Below the pieces are notes generated by a model that was given only the letters and a program-made list of their open reading frames with translations, made no database searches and was not told where the DNA came from. From Dyadobacter sandarakinus (GTDB taxonomy: Bacteria; Bacteroidota; Bacteroidia; Cytophagales; Spirosomataceae): a stretch of 64,000 nt of DNA. Position 1 is the first letter of the stretch. Each line of letters starts with the position of its first letter. This document shows, one piece after another, positions 41,076-50,900 of the stretch. The translations under genes were made by a program, and so were the position numbers. The stretch is taken from positions 3,412,001 through 3,476,000 of the forward strand of contig NZ_CP056775.1 of NCBI RefSeq assembly GCF_016894445.1, in the 5' to 3' direction.

Positions 41076-41982
41076 TCCTGCATCCGCATCAGATACTTTG
41101 GCGCCGGTCGTTTTATTTTGCTACAACCGGCCGCACCACCTGCAACAGACCATTCTTTCGCTGCGGGCAAACTACCTGGCTGCGGAAACCGACCTGATCA
41201 TATTCAGTGATGGCACCCGGTCACAGGCAGACGAAGCCGATGTACAGAAAGTACGGAATTTCCTGGCTACTATCACGGGTTTCAAAAGCATCCGGGTTCA
41301 TGCAGCAAGCCAAAACCTGGGCTTGTCGGGCTCCGTAATTCAGGGTGTAACCGACACGCTGGCCTGCCACAATGCTGTGATCGTGCTTGAAGACGATATG
41401 CTGACAACACCTGATTTCCTGGAATATATGAATCAGGCACTATCCATCTACGCCCGCAGAAGCAACATTTTCTCGGTAACTGCATATGCACCGCCGGTCG
41501 CAATTCCGGCAGGCTACCCACACGATGTGTACCTCGCGCCGCGTGCAAGCTCGTGGGGCTGGGCTACCTGGGCCGACCGCTGGGCAAAAGCAGACTGGTC
41601 GGTGCAGGCATTTGAAAAACTGAAAACTGACCGCGCATTCCGCACGCGTTTTGTGGAAGGAGGTGACGATCTCTGGCCGATGCTCGCAAAACAGCAGAAA
41701 GGTATTATCGACTCCTGGGCGATACGCTGGACTTACAGCCAGTTCATCAACCACGCATTGGGACTATATCCTGTCAGGTCCAAAATCCGGAACATCGGGA
41801 CTGACGGCAGCGGTACTAATTTTACCTTCAAAACCGGGTACTACGACGCTGACCTCAATGCTGGACCTGTGATCATGCCAACTAATCTGCAGCCCGATAG
41901 CGCGGTAATCCGTGAATTCCGTAAATACTACCGGCTTCCCCTATATTTGAAGATCAAAAACCGGATCAAATACGGTTTGTGA
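41059..41982 (+). CDS. Glycosyltransferase (GT-A fold, GnT-I-like)
   Basis: A 307-residue glycosyltransferase. APVVLFCYNRPHHLQQTILSLRAN near residue 14-37 starts the nucleotide-binding half, LIIFSDGTRSQADEADVQKVR follows, and VIVLEDDMLTTPDFLEYMNQAL near 110-131 contains the metal-binding D-D-M motif. YLAPRASSWGWATWADRWAKADW near 158 is typical of sugar transferases in LPS and capsule loci. The donor and acceptor are unknown. It overlaps the upstream methyltransferase by 17 bases and precedes the FkbM gene by 25 bases on the same strand. Confidence 0.85.
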   Translation: MPLKADPASASDTLAPVVLFCYNRPHHLQQTILSLRANYLAAETDLIIFSDGTRSQADEADVQKVRNFLATITGFKSIRVHAASQNLGLSGSVIQGVTDTLACHNAVIVLEDDMLTTPDFLEYMNQALSIYARRSNIFSVTAYAPPVAIPAGYPHDVYLAPRASSWGWATWADRWAKADWSVQAFEKLKTDRAFRTRFVEGGDDLWPMLAKQQKGIIDSWAIRWTYSQFINHALGLYPVRSKIRNIGTDGSGTNFTFKTGYYDADLNAGPVIMPTNLQPDSAVIREFRKYYRLPLYLKIKNRIKYGL

Positions 41983-42007
41983 CGCTTTTTGTGACAATCC
42001 TGAACTT

Positions 42008-42814
42008 ATGTACTGGCTGAAATACCTCCTTAAAGAACCGTTTCATGCATTAAAAACCCGTGAGGCGCGGGAGTTTGTCAGATTACTGACCCGCTATGGC
42101 GACAAGCAGCGGCATGTACGGTCGAATGTACAATTTGCCGGATACCGGATCTCGGTTCCGGATCTGATGTCTTTTCTCTGGCAGTACAAGGAGATTTTTG
42201 TAGACGAATTTTACTTTTTTAAAGCAGATACCCCATCTCCGGTCATATACGACTGCGGTGCCAATGTCGGCATGAGTGTTATTTATTTTAAAAAACTTTT
42301 TCCTAATGCTCGCATTACTGCCTTTGAGGCCGAACCTGCTATTGCGGCTATGCTGACTGCCAATCTGAAAAACAATCAGGTACAGGGTGTTAGCATTGTT
42401 GACAAGGCAGTCTGGAAAGATAATGAGGGCGTCTGGTTCGGGAGCGAGACGGCAGATTCTTCATCCATTTTTTCATTGGCTGAAAAAAAGAAAATTTCTT
42501 CGGTTCGTTTAAAGGACTATCTGACCCGGGAGGCGTCCATTGATTTTCTCAAAATCGATATTGAAGGAGCAGAAACCGACGTACTGGAAGATTGCAGGAC
42601 AGAGCTGGGCAGGGTTAAAAATCTGTTTGTAGAATTTCACTCCTACATCGGCAACCAGCAGGGACTGGCCAATATCATGCAGATTATCGAAGAAAATGGC
42701 TTCCGCTACTACATTGATACAAACCAGCATCGCACCAGACCTTTTGTAAATCATCAATACAAAAACAATGATGTAATGGACCTGCAACTCAACATTTCCT
42801 GCTGGCGGGAGTAG
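42008..42814 (+). CDS. FkbM-family methyltransferase
   Basis: A 268-residue O-methyltransferase-like protein. PVIYDCGANVGMSVIYFKKLFPNARITAFEAEPA near residue 78-112 is the FkbM SAM-binding region. VRLKDYLTREASIDFLKIDIEGAETDVLED near 164-194 includes the diagnostic KIDIEGAE. FkbM enzymes O-methylate sugars or lipids. It lies at the 3' end of the plus-strand run methyltransferase-glycosyltransferase-FkbM, and its stop nearly touches the stop of the convergent dehydrogenase gene. Confidence 0.9.
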   Translation: MYWLKYLLKEPFHALKTREAREFVRLLTRYGDKQRHVRSNVQFAGYRISVPDLMSFLWQYKEIFVDEFYFFKADTPSPVIYDCGANVGMSVIYFKKLFPNARITAFEAEPAIAAMLTANLKNNQVQGVSIVDKAVWKDNEGVWFGSETADSSSIFSLAEKKKISSVRLKDYLTREASIDFLKIDIEGAETDVLEDCRTELGRVKNLFVEFHSYIGNQQGLANIMQIIEENGFRYYIDTNQHRTRPFVNHQYKNNDVMDLQLNISCWRE

Positions 42815-42816
42815 GC

Positions 42817-44082
42817 TCAAAGGCGCGCATCCACCAGCTCCCGCGGCAGGACGGATTTGAGATCATAGATCACTGAATTCGTCTTGGTAAAATCCCGGAA
42901 CTCGATCGTCCCAAACACATCATGGGCTACCGCTAATACAATCGCCTCGTACTGACCTCCGGGCTTTTGCAGTAACTGAATGCCATACTCGGTAAAAACC
43001 AGCTCGGCAGATGCCCAAGGGTCGTATACCTCCACCTGCATGCCAAAATCTTTCAGCTCTTTGACTACGTCGATCACCCGTGTATTGCGTATGTCAGGAC
43101 AGTTTTCCTTGAACGTCAATCCGAGGATCAGTACCCGGCTCCCTTCAATTTTATGTCCTTTCCGGATCATCAGTTTTACCAGCTTGTTGGCTACAAACAC
43201 GCCCATTGTATCATTCACCCGCCTTCCGGAGAGAATTACCTGCGAATAATACCCCAGAGATTCGGCCTTGTAAGCCAGGTAATATGGGTCTACACCAATG
43301 CAATGCCCGCCCACCAGTCCGGGCTTATAATTCAGAAAGTTCCATTTCGTCGCGGCTGCCTGCAGTACTTCGGTCGTATCAATGTTCATCCTGTCAAAAA
43401 TCAGGGCAAGTTCATTTACGAATGAAATATTGAGGTCCCGCTGGGCATTCTCGATGGCCTTGGAAGCTTCCGCAACTTTGATACTCGATGCCCGATGCGT
43501 GCCTGCTTCAATAATTCCGGCATAAAGGTCATCAATCCAGGCAGCAGCCGCAGGTGTGGAACCGGAAGTAACCTTCCTGATCTTTGTCAGCGTATTTACC
43601 TTATCGCCGGGATTAATGCGCTCGGGCGAGTAACCGCAAAAGAAATCCACATTGTACCGCAAACCGCTCTCCTTTTCCAGCACCGGCACGCAATCCTCCT
43701 CAGTACAGCCCGGATACACCGTGGATTCATATATCACCACATCGCCCCGCTTCAATGCCTGACCGACCTGCCGGCTGGCATGCAGCAGCTGGGTAAGGTC
43801 AGGCTTTTTGTAACTGTCGATTGGAGTGGGTACGGTCACAATGAACACATTACAGTTGCGCAGCGCACCCGCACTGTCACAAAAGCGAAGATGAATGCTC
43901 TCCCTGAGATCCTTTTCGCCTACTTCGCGTGTCCGGTCCAAGCCGGCTTTCAGTTCGGTAATGCGCCTGGAATTGATGTCAAAACCTGTTACGGGATACT
44001 TTTTACCAAATGCAACTGCCAGTGGAAGGCCTACATAACCTAGTCCGATTACCGCAATGTTTTTCTCTGATCCGGGAAGCAT
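42817..44082 (-). CDS. Nucleotide-sugar 6-dehydrogenase (WbpA/TviB type)
   Basis: NAD-dependent UDP-HexNAc dehydrogenase of 421 residues producing a uronic-acid donor. IAVIGLGYVGLPLAVAFG near residue 9-26 is the NAD loop. YESTVYPGCTEEDCVPVLEK near 118, EASKAIENAQRDLNISFVNELA near 205 and GGHCIGVDPYYLAYKAESLGY near 252-272, with the catalytic Cys of HCIG, are typical of the TviB/WbpO/WbpA group. The exact substrate, UDP-GlcNAc, UDP-GalNAc or UDP-ManNAc, is not fixed; the wecB gene nearby makes UDP-ManNAc plausible. Confidence 0.93.
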   Translation of the reverse strand: MLPGSEKNIAVIGLGYVGLPLAVAFGKKYPVTGFDINSRRITELKAGLDRTREVGEKDLRESIHLRFCDSAGALRNCNVFIVTVPTPIDSYKKPDLTQLLHASRQVGQALKRGDVVIYESTVYPGCTEEDCVPVLEKESGLRYNVDFFCGYSPERINPGDKVNTLTKIRKVTSGSTPAAAAWIDDLYAGIIEAGTHRASSIKVAEASKAIENAQRDLNISFVNELALIFDRMNIDTTEVLQAAATKWNFLNYKPGLVGGHCIGVDPYYLAYKAESLGYYSQVILSGRRVNDTMGVFVANKLVKLMIRKGHKIEGSRVLILGLTFKENCPDIRNTRVIDVVKELKDFGMQVEVYDPWASAELVFTEYGIQLLQKPGGQYEAIVLAVAHDVFGTIEFRDFTKTNSVIYDLKSVLPRELVDARL

Positions 44083-44221
44083 ATAGCGTGGTTCAATTTG
44101 AATGCGGCATAAAGCTAGGGAAGATTATGACTTCCAAAAAATGTAAAAAAGATGTGTGACTTTTTGCAAAAATGCCCGTCCTGAGGATAAGTACACCATT
44201 TTCATACACAATCCCCTAAAC

Positions 44222-44719
44222 ATGGAACTGACGACCATTCAAAAAAAGGTAATTTCACTACGAGGGTGCCGGGTTATGCTGGACTTTGAACTTGCCGCGC
44301 TTTACGAAGTAGAAACCCGCCTGCTGAAACAAGCTGTGAGGCGTAATCAGGACCGCTTCCCACCCGATTTTATGTTTGAGCTCACTGCGGAAGAAATTGC
44401 CGGCATGGTATCACAAAATGTGATACCCTCAAAAAGCTTCCTTGGTGGCGCAACACCCTTTGCATTCACCGAGCAGGGTGTAGCCATGCTGTCCAGTGTG
44501 CTGAAAAGCCAGAAAGCATTGCAGGTCAACATCATGATCATGCGGGCATTTGTGCTGATGCGCCAGTATGTTCAGGATTACGCGGAGCTGAAAGAGCGGA
44601 TCAATGGCCTTGAAACAGAAATGAATGCCAAGTTCAGCGACATTTACCAGGCATTGGACTACCTGCTTGATCCACCCCGCCCCGCCCGGAAGCAGATCGG
44701 CTTCAAGCCGGATGACTAG
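44222..44719 (+). CDS. ORF6N-domain protein
   Basis: A 165-residue protein with the ORF6N domain of phage antirepressor-like proteins. LRGCRVMLDFELAALYEVETRLLKQAVRRNQDRFPPDFMFELTAEE (about residue 14-60) is diagnostic, and TPFAFTEQGVAMLSSVLKSQKALQVNIMIMRAFVLMRQ (about 79-117) is the conserved second half. A coiled-coil stretch (119-145) follows. ATG at 44222 is chosen over the in-frame upstream start at 44156. No phage genes surround it. Such single ORF6N genes are scattered in Bacteroidetes genomes and their role is unknown. Confidence 0.87.
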   Translation: MELTTIQKKVISLRGCRVMLDFELAALYEVETRLLKQAVRRNQDRFPPDFMFELTAEEIAGMVSQNVIPSKSFLGGATPFAFTEQGVAMLSSVLKSQKALQVNIMIMRAFVLMRQYVQDYAELKERINGLETEMNAKFSDIYQALDYLLDPPRPARKQIGFKPDD

Positions 44720-44722
44720 CAG

Positions 44723-45631
44723 TTAACGCGCATACGGATTGGGCGGAAAAACATGTACCTGAAAGCCGGCCTCATGCATAGCCCTGATCACACTTGGAGA
44801 AGGTACTTTCTTGAAAATAACCGCACATAATACCTGGTAAGGCATCAGTGAGGTTTTACACAGAAAATCGTGCATAGCAAGTTTACGCTTAATTTTCCGG
44901 AATGCGGGAGAACTGTCATCCGCTTTTTCCAGGCTTGACGCCGGATGGTAATAGTTGTTATTGATCCCTTTAAAGGCAACCATCGGAAGTCCCATTCCGT
45001 TAGCCAGCTTGTCCATTTCACGCTCGGAAAGCTTAAAAACGTAATTACCGACTTCCTCAAACGAGTAGCGGTTTTTCCAGTACTTCTGCAACAGGCCCGT
45101 ATCGATCCGGTCGAAAATGTTCCTTAATGCAAGTAAAAAAGGCATTTTGGAGATCGGATCGTGCGGCTCGACAAGTATGATGGCTTCCCTGGCAACGCGG
45201 ATCATCTCGTACACGCCAAGGTATGGGCGGGGAAAATGATGGTAGGCTTCCTTGCAGAAAACATAATCGAAGCTATCATCCTGAAAACTCAGCTTTTCAA
45301 CATTTTCAACAGAATATTTATCAATAAATCCACGTGAGGCAGCCAGCGGAAGGAATGTCTCCGATATATCCGTGGCAGTAACATCCAGTCCTTTTCTGAA
45401 AAAATGGTTGGCATCGAAACCATAACCGTCCCCAATGGTCAGCCACGATTTCGGCTCCTGCGTAAACGGATTGGCAAGCTGCAGCTGGCGCTGATGAATC
45501 CAGTCATTGATGGTATGATGCTGCCTGTCATACTCCCAGCGCGCTATCGCCTTGTCTTTGGCTTCGGAGGTTGCATACTGTATTTCATACCATTCCGAAT
45601 GCGCCTCGTGGCTGCGCTTCTCTGTTGACAT
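44723..45631 (-). CDS. Class I SAM-dependent methyltransferase
   Basis: A 302-residue methyltransferase. WLTIGDGYGFDANHFFRKGLDVTATDISETFLPLAASRG near residue 63-101 gives motif I (GDGYG) and motif II (DIS). SFQDDSFDYVFCKEAYHHFPRPYLGVYEMIRVAREAIILVEPHD near 115-158 covers the post-I region with the HHFPRP element of UbiE-like enzymes. The C-terminal 130 residues are an extra domain. It lies between ORF6N (convergent, 4 bases) and the GT4 gene (divergent), inside the polysaccharide locus, and probably modifies a sugar. Confidence 0.85.
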   Translation of the reverse strand: MSTEKRSHEAHSEWYEIQYATSEAKDKAIARWEYDRQHHTINDWIHQRQLQLANPFTQEPKSWLTIGDGYGFDANHFFRKGLDVTATDISETFLPLAASRGFIDKYSVENVEKLSFQDDSFDYVFCKEAYHHFPRPYLGVYEMIRVAREAIILVEPHDPISKMPFLLALRNIFDRIDTGLLQKYWKNRYSFEEVGNYVFKLSEREMDKLANGMGLPMVAFKGINNNYYHPASSLEKADDSSPAFRKIKRKLAMHDFLCKTSLMPYQVLCAVIFKKVPSPSVIRAMHEAGFQVHVFPPNPYAR

Positions 45632-45735
45632 TATACGCCGGGGATAATTTTGGGATAAAGATACCTTGAAGGAACAAATTTTTAACCGGCTAAGTACTTA
45701 ATTTTGCCGGTGCCGGCTTTACTATCTCCTTTGCA

Positions 45736-46983
45736 ATGATTCTTCACCTCAGTACTTTTCACCTCGAAGGAGGCGCGGGAATCGCAGCCACCAGGCTGCA
45801 CCGTGCATTGCTGAAAGCAGGCGTGCAGTCGGCCATGCTTGTGCCGGACACCCGGCATCCTGAAAATGGTGTGACTGCCCTGGCTGATACTACCTGGAAA
45901 AAGCAGCTCGTTTTTGCACGTTTTGCGGGCGAGCGGCTGCATTTTCTCCCCCATGAAAAAGACAGGTCCGTACGGTTTGCATTTTCGCCCGCCCGGATCG
46001 GTGCGGACATCAGCAGCCACCCGCTGGTGCAGGCTGCCGATATCCTCCATCTGCATTGGTTCAACTTCGGGTTTCTTTCCATGCGCTCACTGGAAAAGCT
46101 GTTTAGGCTGGGTAAACCTGTCGTGTGGACGATGCATGATATGTGGGCTGCAACCGGTGGCTGCCACTATAATCGCGGATGTGACCATTTTCTGACGCAT
46201 TGCCGGCATTGTCCCTATCTGTCCACTGCGGGGCCCTATGATATTTCATTTACACAATTTGAAAAAAAACAAAGCTTGTACGGCATCCCGCGCATTGCGC
46301 TCGTGTCGCCCAGCAACTGGCTTGATCATACGGTAAAAAGCGCAGCCCTGACCGCGCCTTTACATTCATTAAGCATTCCCAACTGCATTGATACGCAAGT
46401 GTTCAAACCCGGCGACCAGGCTAGTGCCAGACAGCGTCTGCAACTGCCTGACGGCAAAAAGCTCATACTTTTTGCCGGTGCCAACACCCAGGACCCGAGA
46501 AAAGGCTTTTCTTTTTTTAGGGAAGCGATTGAACCCCTGCACATGCAGTACCCCGACCTTGAAGTGATAATGTTTGGTAAAACAAAGAATGCAGCACTTG
46601 CCGACCTGGCCGCGAAGGTGCATTACCTTGGCAAAATTACGGATACCGCACAGATGGTTGATGCTTACAATGCTGCTGATGTGATTGCGGTCCCTTCGCT
46701 GGAAGACAATTTACCCAACACCATTATGGAAGCAATGGCCTGCGGCACTCCGGCGATAGGATTCAGGACCGGCGGCATTCCCGAAATGATCGACCATCAG
46801 CTGAATGGTTATGTGGCTGAGGCAGGCAGTTCTCCCGGACTGGCCGAAGGTATCAGCTGGGTACTGGCACACAATGAACAGGGAAGGCTGTCACACCACG
46901 CGCGGGAGAAGGTACTAAGCCACTATGCAGAGGAAGTTGTGACACGCCGGTACCATCAACTTTACGAATCCATGCTGCCATGA
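45736..46983 (+). CDS. Family 4 glycosyltransferase (WcaC-like)
   Basis: A 415-residue GT-B glycosyltransferase. ILHLSTFHLEGGAGIAATRLHRAL at the N-terminus and IVWTMHDMWAATGGCHYNRGCDHFLTHCRHCPYL (near 131-160), with several cysteines, match the colanic-acid WcaC-like branch. The donor site is LILFAGANTQDPRKGFSFF near 240, VHYLGKITDTAQMVDAYNAADVIAVPSLEDNLPNTIMEAMACGTPAIGFRTGGIPEMI near 295-352, with the E-x7-E motif. ATG 45736 is used. The last four bases overlap the next gene's start (ATGA), so the two glycosyltransferases are translationally coupled. Confidence 0.92.
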   Translation: MILHLSTFHLEGGAGIAATRLHRALLKAGVQSAMLVPDTRHPENGVTALADTTWKKQLVFARFAGERLHFLPHEKDRSVRFAFSPARIGADISSHPLVQAADILHLHWFNFGFLSMRSLEKLFRLGKPVVWTMHDMWAATGGCHYNRGCDHFLTHCRHCPYLSTAGPYDISFTQFEKKQSLYGIPRIALVSPSNWLDHTVKSAALTAPLHSLSIPNCIDTQVFKPGDQASARQRLQLPDGKKLILFAGANTQDPRKGFSFFREAIEPLHMQYPDLEVIMFGKTKNAALADLAAKVHYLGKITDTAQMVDAYNAADVIAVPSLEDNLPNTIMEAMACGTPAIGFRTGGIPEMIDHQLNGYVAEAGSSPGLAEGISWVLAHNEQGRLSHHAREKVLSHYAEEVVTRRYHQLYESMLP

Positions 46984-47756
46984 CAGAGCCCTTGCTTACC
47001 ATTGTCACAATTACCTACAACGCTGAAAAATACATTGAAAGAACCCTGGAAAGCGTCAGCAAGGCCGTAAACCGGCTGGAAGGAGGATTGCGGCCGGAGT
47101 ACCTGGTTATCGATGGTAATTCCCGGGACGCTACACTTGCTATTGCCGGCAGGTACCGTAACATCGTTTCGGGCATCCTATCCGAGCCTGATAAGGGTAT
47201 TTATGATGCTATGAATAAAGGTCTGGCTGCTGCAAAAGGAAAATACATCTGGTTTTTAAATGCAGGAGACGAAATTGCCGCCGACATGGTTCTCCCTGAT
47301 CTTTACGCCGCTTTTGAAACCGACGCAGACATTTTTTACAGCGATGCCATGCTCGTAAGGGAAGATGGCAGTGAGTTTGGGTTGAGAAGCCGGTTTACAC
47401 CCCACAGTTTGCCCAAACAATTGCGCTGGCAGGACTTTGCCCTGGGTATGAAAGTGTGTCATCAGGCATTTATTGTAAAAACCAGCCTGGCTCCTACTTA
47501 CGACATTACCAATCTGAGTGCAGACATTGATTGGGAAATTACATGCCTCAAACGTGCCACTTCGGTGCACTATCTCCCGTTTACCCTGTGCTGCTACCTG
47601 ATGGGCGGCGCTTCCATTCAAAATCACCGCCGCTCGCTTACAGACCGGTTCAAAGTGCTCACGAAACATTTCGGTCTGGTGCCCTCCCTCTTCAACCATC
47701 TCCGGATCTTCTGGCGCGGCTTTATTTTTACCAGGAAAAATGGAAAATACTGGTAA
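46980..47756 (+). CDS. Family 2 glycosyltransferase (WcaE-like)
   Basis: A 258-residue GT2 enzyme. LTIVTITYNAEKYIERTLESV at the N-terminus, YLVIDGNSRDATLAIAGRY near 42 and WFLNAGDEIAADMVLPDLY near 90 are the GT-A features; SEPDKGIYDAMNKGLAAAKGKYI is typical of WcaE-type transferases. The start overlaps the GT4 stop by four bases. The pair ends the polysaccharide locus, 194 bases before the SusC gene. Confidence 0.92.
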   Translation: MTEPLLTIVTITYNAEKYIERTLESVSKAVNRLEGGLRPEYLVIDGNSRDATLAIAGRYRNIVSGILSEPDKGIYDAMNKGLAAAKGKYIWFLNAGDEIAADMVLPDLYAAFETDADIFYSDAMLVREDGSEFGLRSRFTPHSLPKQLRWQDFALGMKVCHQAFIVKTSLAPTYDITNLSADIDWEITCLKRATSVHYLPFTLCCYLMGGASIQNHRRSLTDRFKVLTKHFGLVPSLFNHLRIFWRGFIFTRKNGKYW

Positions 47757-47884
47757 ATACTGTAAAGTACCGTTTGCTTCATTCAAGGCATTTACAATGG
47801 CATCAGCTAATCATTTCAAAATGCTTTTTCCCTGATTAATCCTATTTAACAAAATAGGCACTAATCCATAAAGGACTTACATTC

Positions 47885-47915
47885 TTTGGTATTTGTGATA
47901 ACAAGGCTAAATTTG
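47885..47915 (+). promoter_or_regulatory. Bacteroidetes-type promoter of the first SusC gene
   Basis: TTTG at 47885-47888 and TAAATTTG at 47908-47915 are separated by 19 bases, a full match to the TTTG/TAnnTTTG promoter with accepted spacing. It lies 35 bases before the ATG at 47951. It is the best promoter seen in the window. Confidence 0.65.
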
Positions 47916-47950
47916 TTTTACGTTTCCTTGAAATAACCAAAACTAACTTT

Positions 47951-50900
47951 ATGAAAAAATTTCTGCTCTTAGCATTGTCTCTCTTGCTAAGTACATGGTT
48001 GTCCGTCTATGGGCAAACACAAATTTCCGGAAAGGTTACGGCCGACGATGATGTATCTGTATTGCCTGGTGCTTCGGTACAACTGAAAGGATCATCGACG
48101 GGCACGCAAACGGATGCCGAGGGTAATTACGCCATTAGCGTTCCCTCTTCCGGCGCGGTACTGGTTTTTAGTTTCGTCGGTATGTCCACGCAAGAGGTCA
48201 CCGTAGGAAACCAGTCGGTGATTAATGTAAAACTGACCAGCGACACACGCAGCCTGAATGAGGTGGTCGTCACAGGATTCGGCTCACAGATCAAGCGAGA
48301 CCTTACCGGTAACATCGCTCAGGTAAAAGGCACTGAAATCCAGAATATGCCTGTTGCCAGTGTTGATGCAGCCCTGCAGGGCCGTGCAGCCGGGGTGTAC
48401 GTAAACAGCGGTACGGGCAAGCTCGGACAGGCGATCAATGTGCGTATCCGCGGGAACTCATCAATCAGTGCAAGCAGCCAGCCCCTCTATGTAGTGGACG
48501 GAATGCCCATTACCACAGCTAACCAAAGCAACAGTGATGGTGGCGGAACAAACCCCCTCAACGACATCAACTCCAATGATATTGAATCCATTGAAATCCT
48601 GAAAGATGCATCGGCGGGAGCGATTTACGGCTCACGCGCTGCCAATGGGGTTGTACTGATCACGACCAAACGTGGCAAAGCAGGAAAAACCAATGTGAGT
48701 GTCAACTACCAGCTGGGATCCGCGGAAGCTACCCGCCGCGTCGACTTCCTGAATGCTGATCAATATGTGAAGTTTTACACCATGGCGGCTGCCAACAGTG
48801 ATCGCCTGGACGGTATTGATCCTTCGGATCCGGAATCGTCAACCTCCTACATGCTGAGTAACCTGGACTATTACAGTCTGGGTACTGCCAATACGCCCAA
48901 TCAAAAGAACTATGCATGGCAGGATCAGGCTTTCCGGAAGGCGCCCATGCAGCAGCTGGACTTTCAGATGAACGGGGGAAATGACAAAACCAGGTTCTTC
49001 TTATCGGGACAATATCTGGGTCAGAAAGGAACACTGATCGGAAACGAGCTGGATCGTGTATCGGGACGCATGAACCTCGATCATCAGGCTTATAAATGGC
49101 TTCAGCTGGGATTGTCCATGGGTCTTTCAAGAACGGTAAACAAACGTTTGCCGGGTGACAATGCCTTCTCAAACCCGCTGCAAATGGCCGCAATCACTCC
49201 GCTTACACCGTTTACGGATCCCGAAACAGGACTGCCTATCGGTACGCCTCCGGGAGATCCGAACCTGCCATTGTATTTCAACCCGATGATCTCGATCAAC
49301 TATGCTCATTTTACTGCAACCTCATTCCGGAACCTGACCAGCGGCTATGCCCAGATCAATTTCAGCCCTGAGCTCAAATTCCGCAGTGAGCTGGGTGTGG
49401 ATGTGTTAAACCAAAATGAAGAAGGATATTACCAAAGCCAGAACAACAGGAATATCGCCGCAGCCAGCAACGGACTGGGTGAGAGTTACGGAACGTTTGT
49501 GACCAATTATAACACCAATAACTTCTTTTCTTACGACAAAACTTTTGGTGTTCATTCCCTTGGAGCCACGCTGGGGATGTCGTACCAGCAATCACAAACC
49601 AAAATTAATTTCGTGCAGGGTACCCAGTTCCCTTCCGACAGTTATACTAAAATAGCCAGTGCAGCCACCAAATCGGATGGCAGCTCAACTGAAACCAATT
49701 TCCGCTTCCTGTCCTATTTCCTGCGCCTCAACTACAAGTTTTCGGACAAATACCTGCTATCTGCAAGTGCCCGGATTGATGGTTCGTCCAGGTTTGGGGT
49801 AAATTCAAAATACGGATTTTTCCCGTCTGTCTCCGGAGGCTGGGTATTATCGGAGGAAAACTTCCTGAAGAACAACAATACCCTCAGCTTTCTTAAACTA
49901 CGGGCCAGCTACGGTTCAACCGGAAACTCTGAGATTGGGGACTTTCCACAATTGGGACTGTTTTCGGGTGACGCAGGTTATGCAGGTGCAGCCGGACAGC
50001 GTCCGTCACAGCTTGCCAACCCTGATCTGAAATGGGAAACAACCAGGCAGGCTGATTTTGGCGTTGATTTTGGTTTTTTCAACAACCGGATCAATGGAGA
50101 AATTGACTACTACGTAAAAAAGACGAATGGTCTTTTGCTGGAAGTAAACGTACCGGCTACCTCCGGCTTTTCGATACAGGTTGCCAACGTAGGGAAACTA
50201 GAAAACAAAGGTGTGGAATTCGTTCTGAACACACAGAACCTTATTGGTGCATTTAAATGGAATACATCTCTGAACCTGGCGAATAACAAAAACAAGGTTA
50301 CCGATATCCAGGGACAGATTATCGAGGGAGGAATAAGAAATATGAGCCGGGTTATGGAAGGCCAGGCGGTCGGGGTGTTTTACACCGTTGAATATGCAGG
50401 TGTGGATCCCGCAAACGGAGATGCCCTGTTTTACAAAAATACCCCCGGCGCAGAAGGCCCTGACCGCACGACGGTCAACAATGACGGATATAATAGCGCA
50501 ACCCGCGTGGTAGCCGGAAACCCGAATCCGAAATTGGTAGGCGGTATTACCAACACGTTTTCTTACAAAGGCTTCGACCTGAATGTATTTTTTAATGGTG
50601 TTGCAGGAAACAAGATCAACTTTTATGGCGTAGGCCAGTATGCATCTGCCAACGGTATTTATGAGGACAACCAGACGGTAGACCAGCTGAATGCGTGGAC
50701 ATCCGAAAACCCCAATACCAATGTTCCTGAGGCCCGCTTCTATCAGGGAAATGGCAACCAGGCTTCTACCCGGTACATCTATAATGGATCCTATGTGCGC
50801 CTGCGCACGCTGACACTGGGTTATAACCTGCCAGCCGGCCTGCTCAAACGCATTAAAACAGAGCGGATCCGCATTTACGCTTCTGCGATGAACCTGGCGA

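Noticed and set aside
44156-44221. Longer ORF6N start at 44156.
   Set aside because: The first 22 residues lie upstream of the conserved domain and look like leader sequence; ATG 44222 fits the family.
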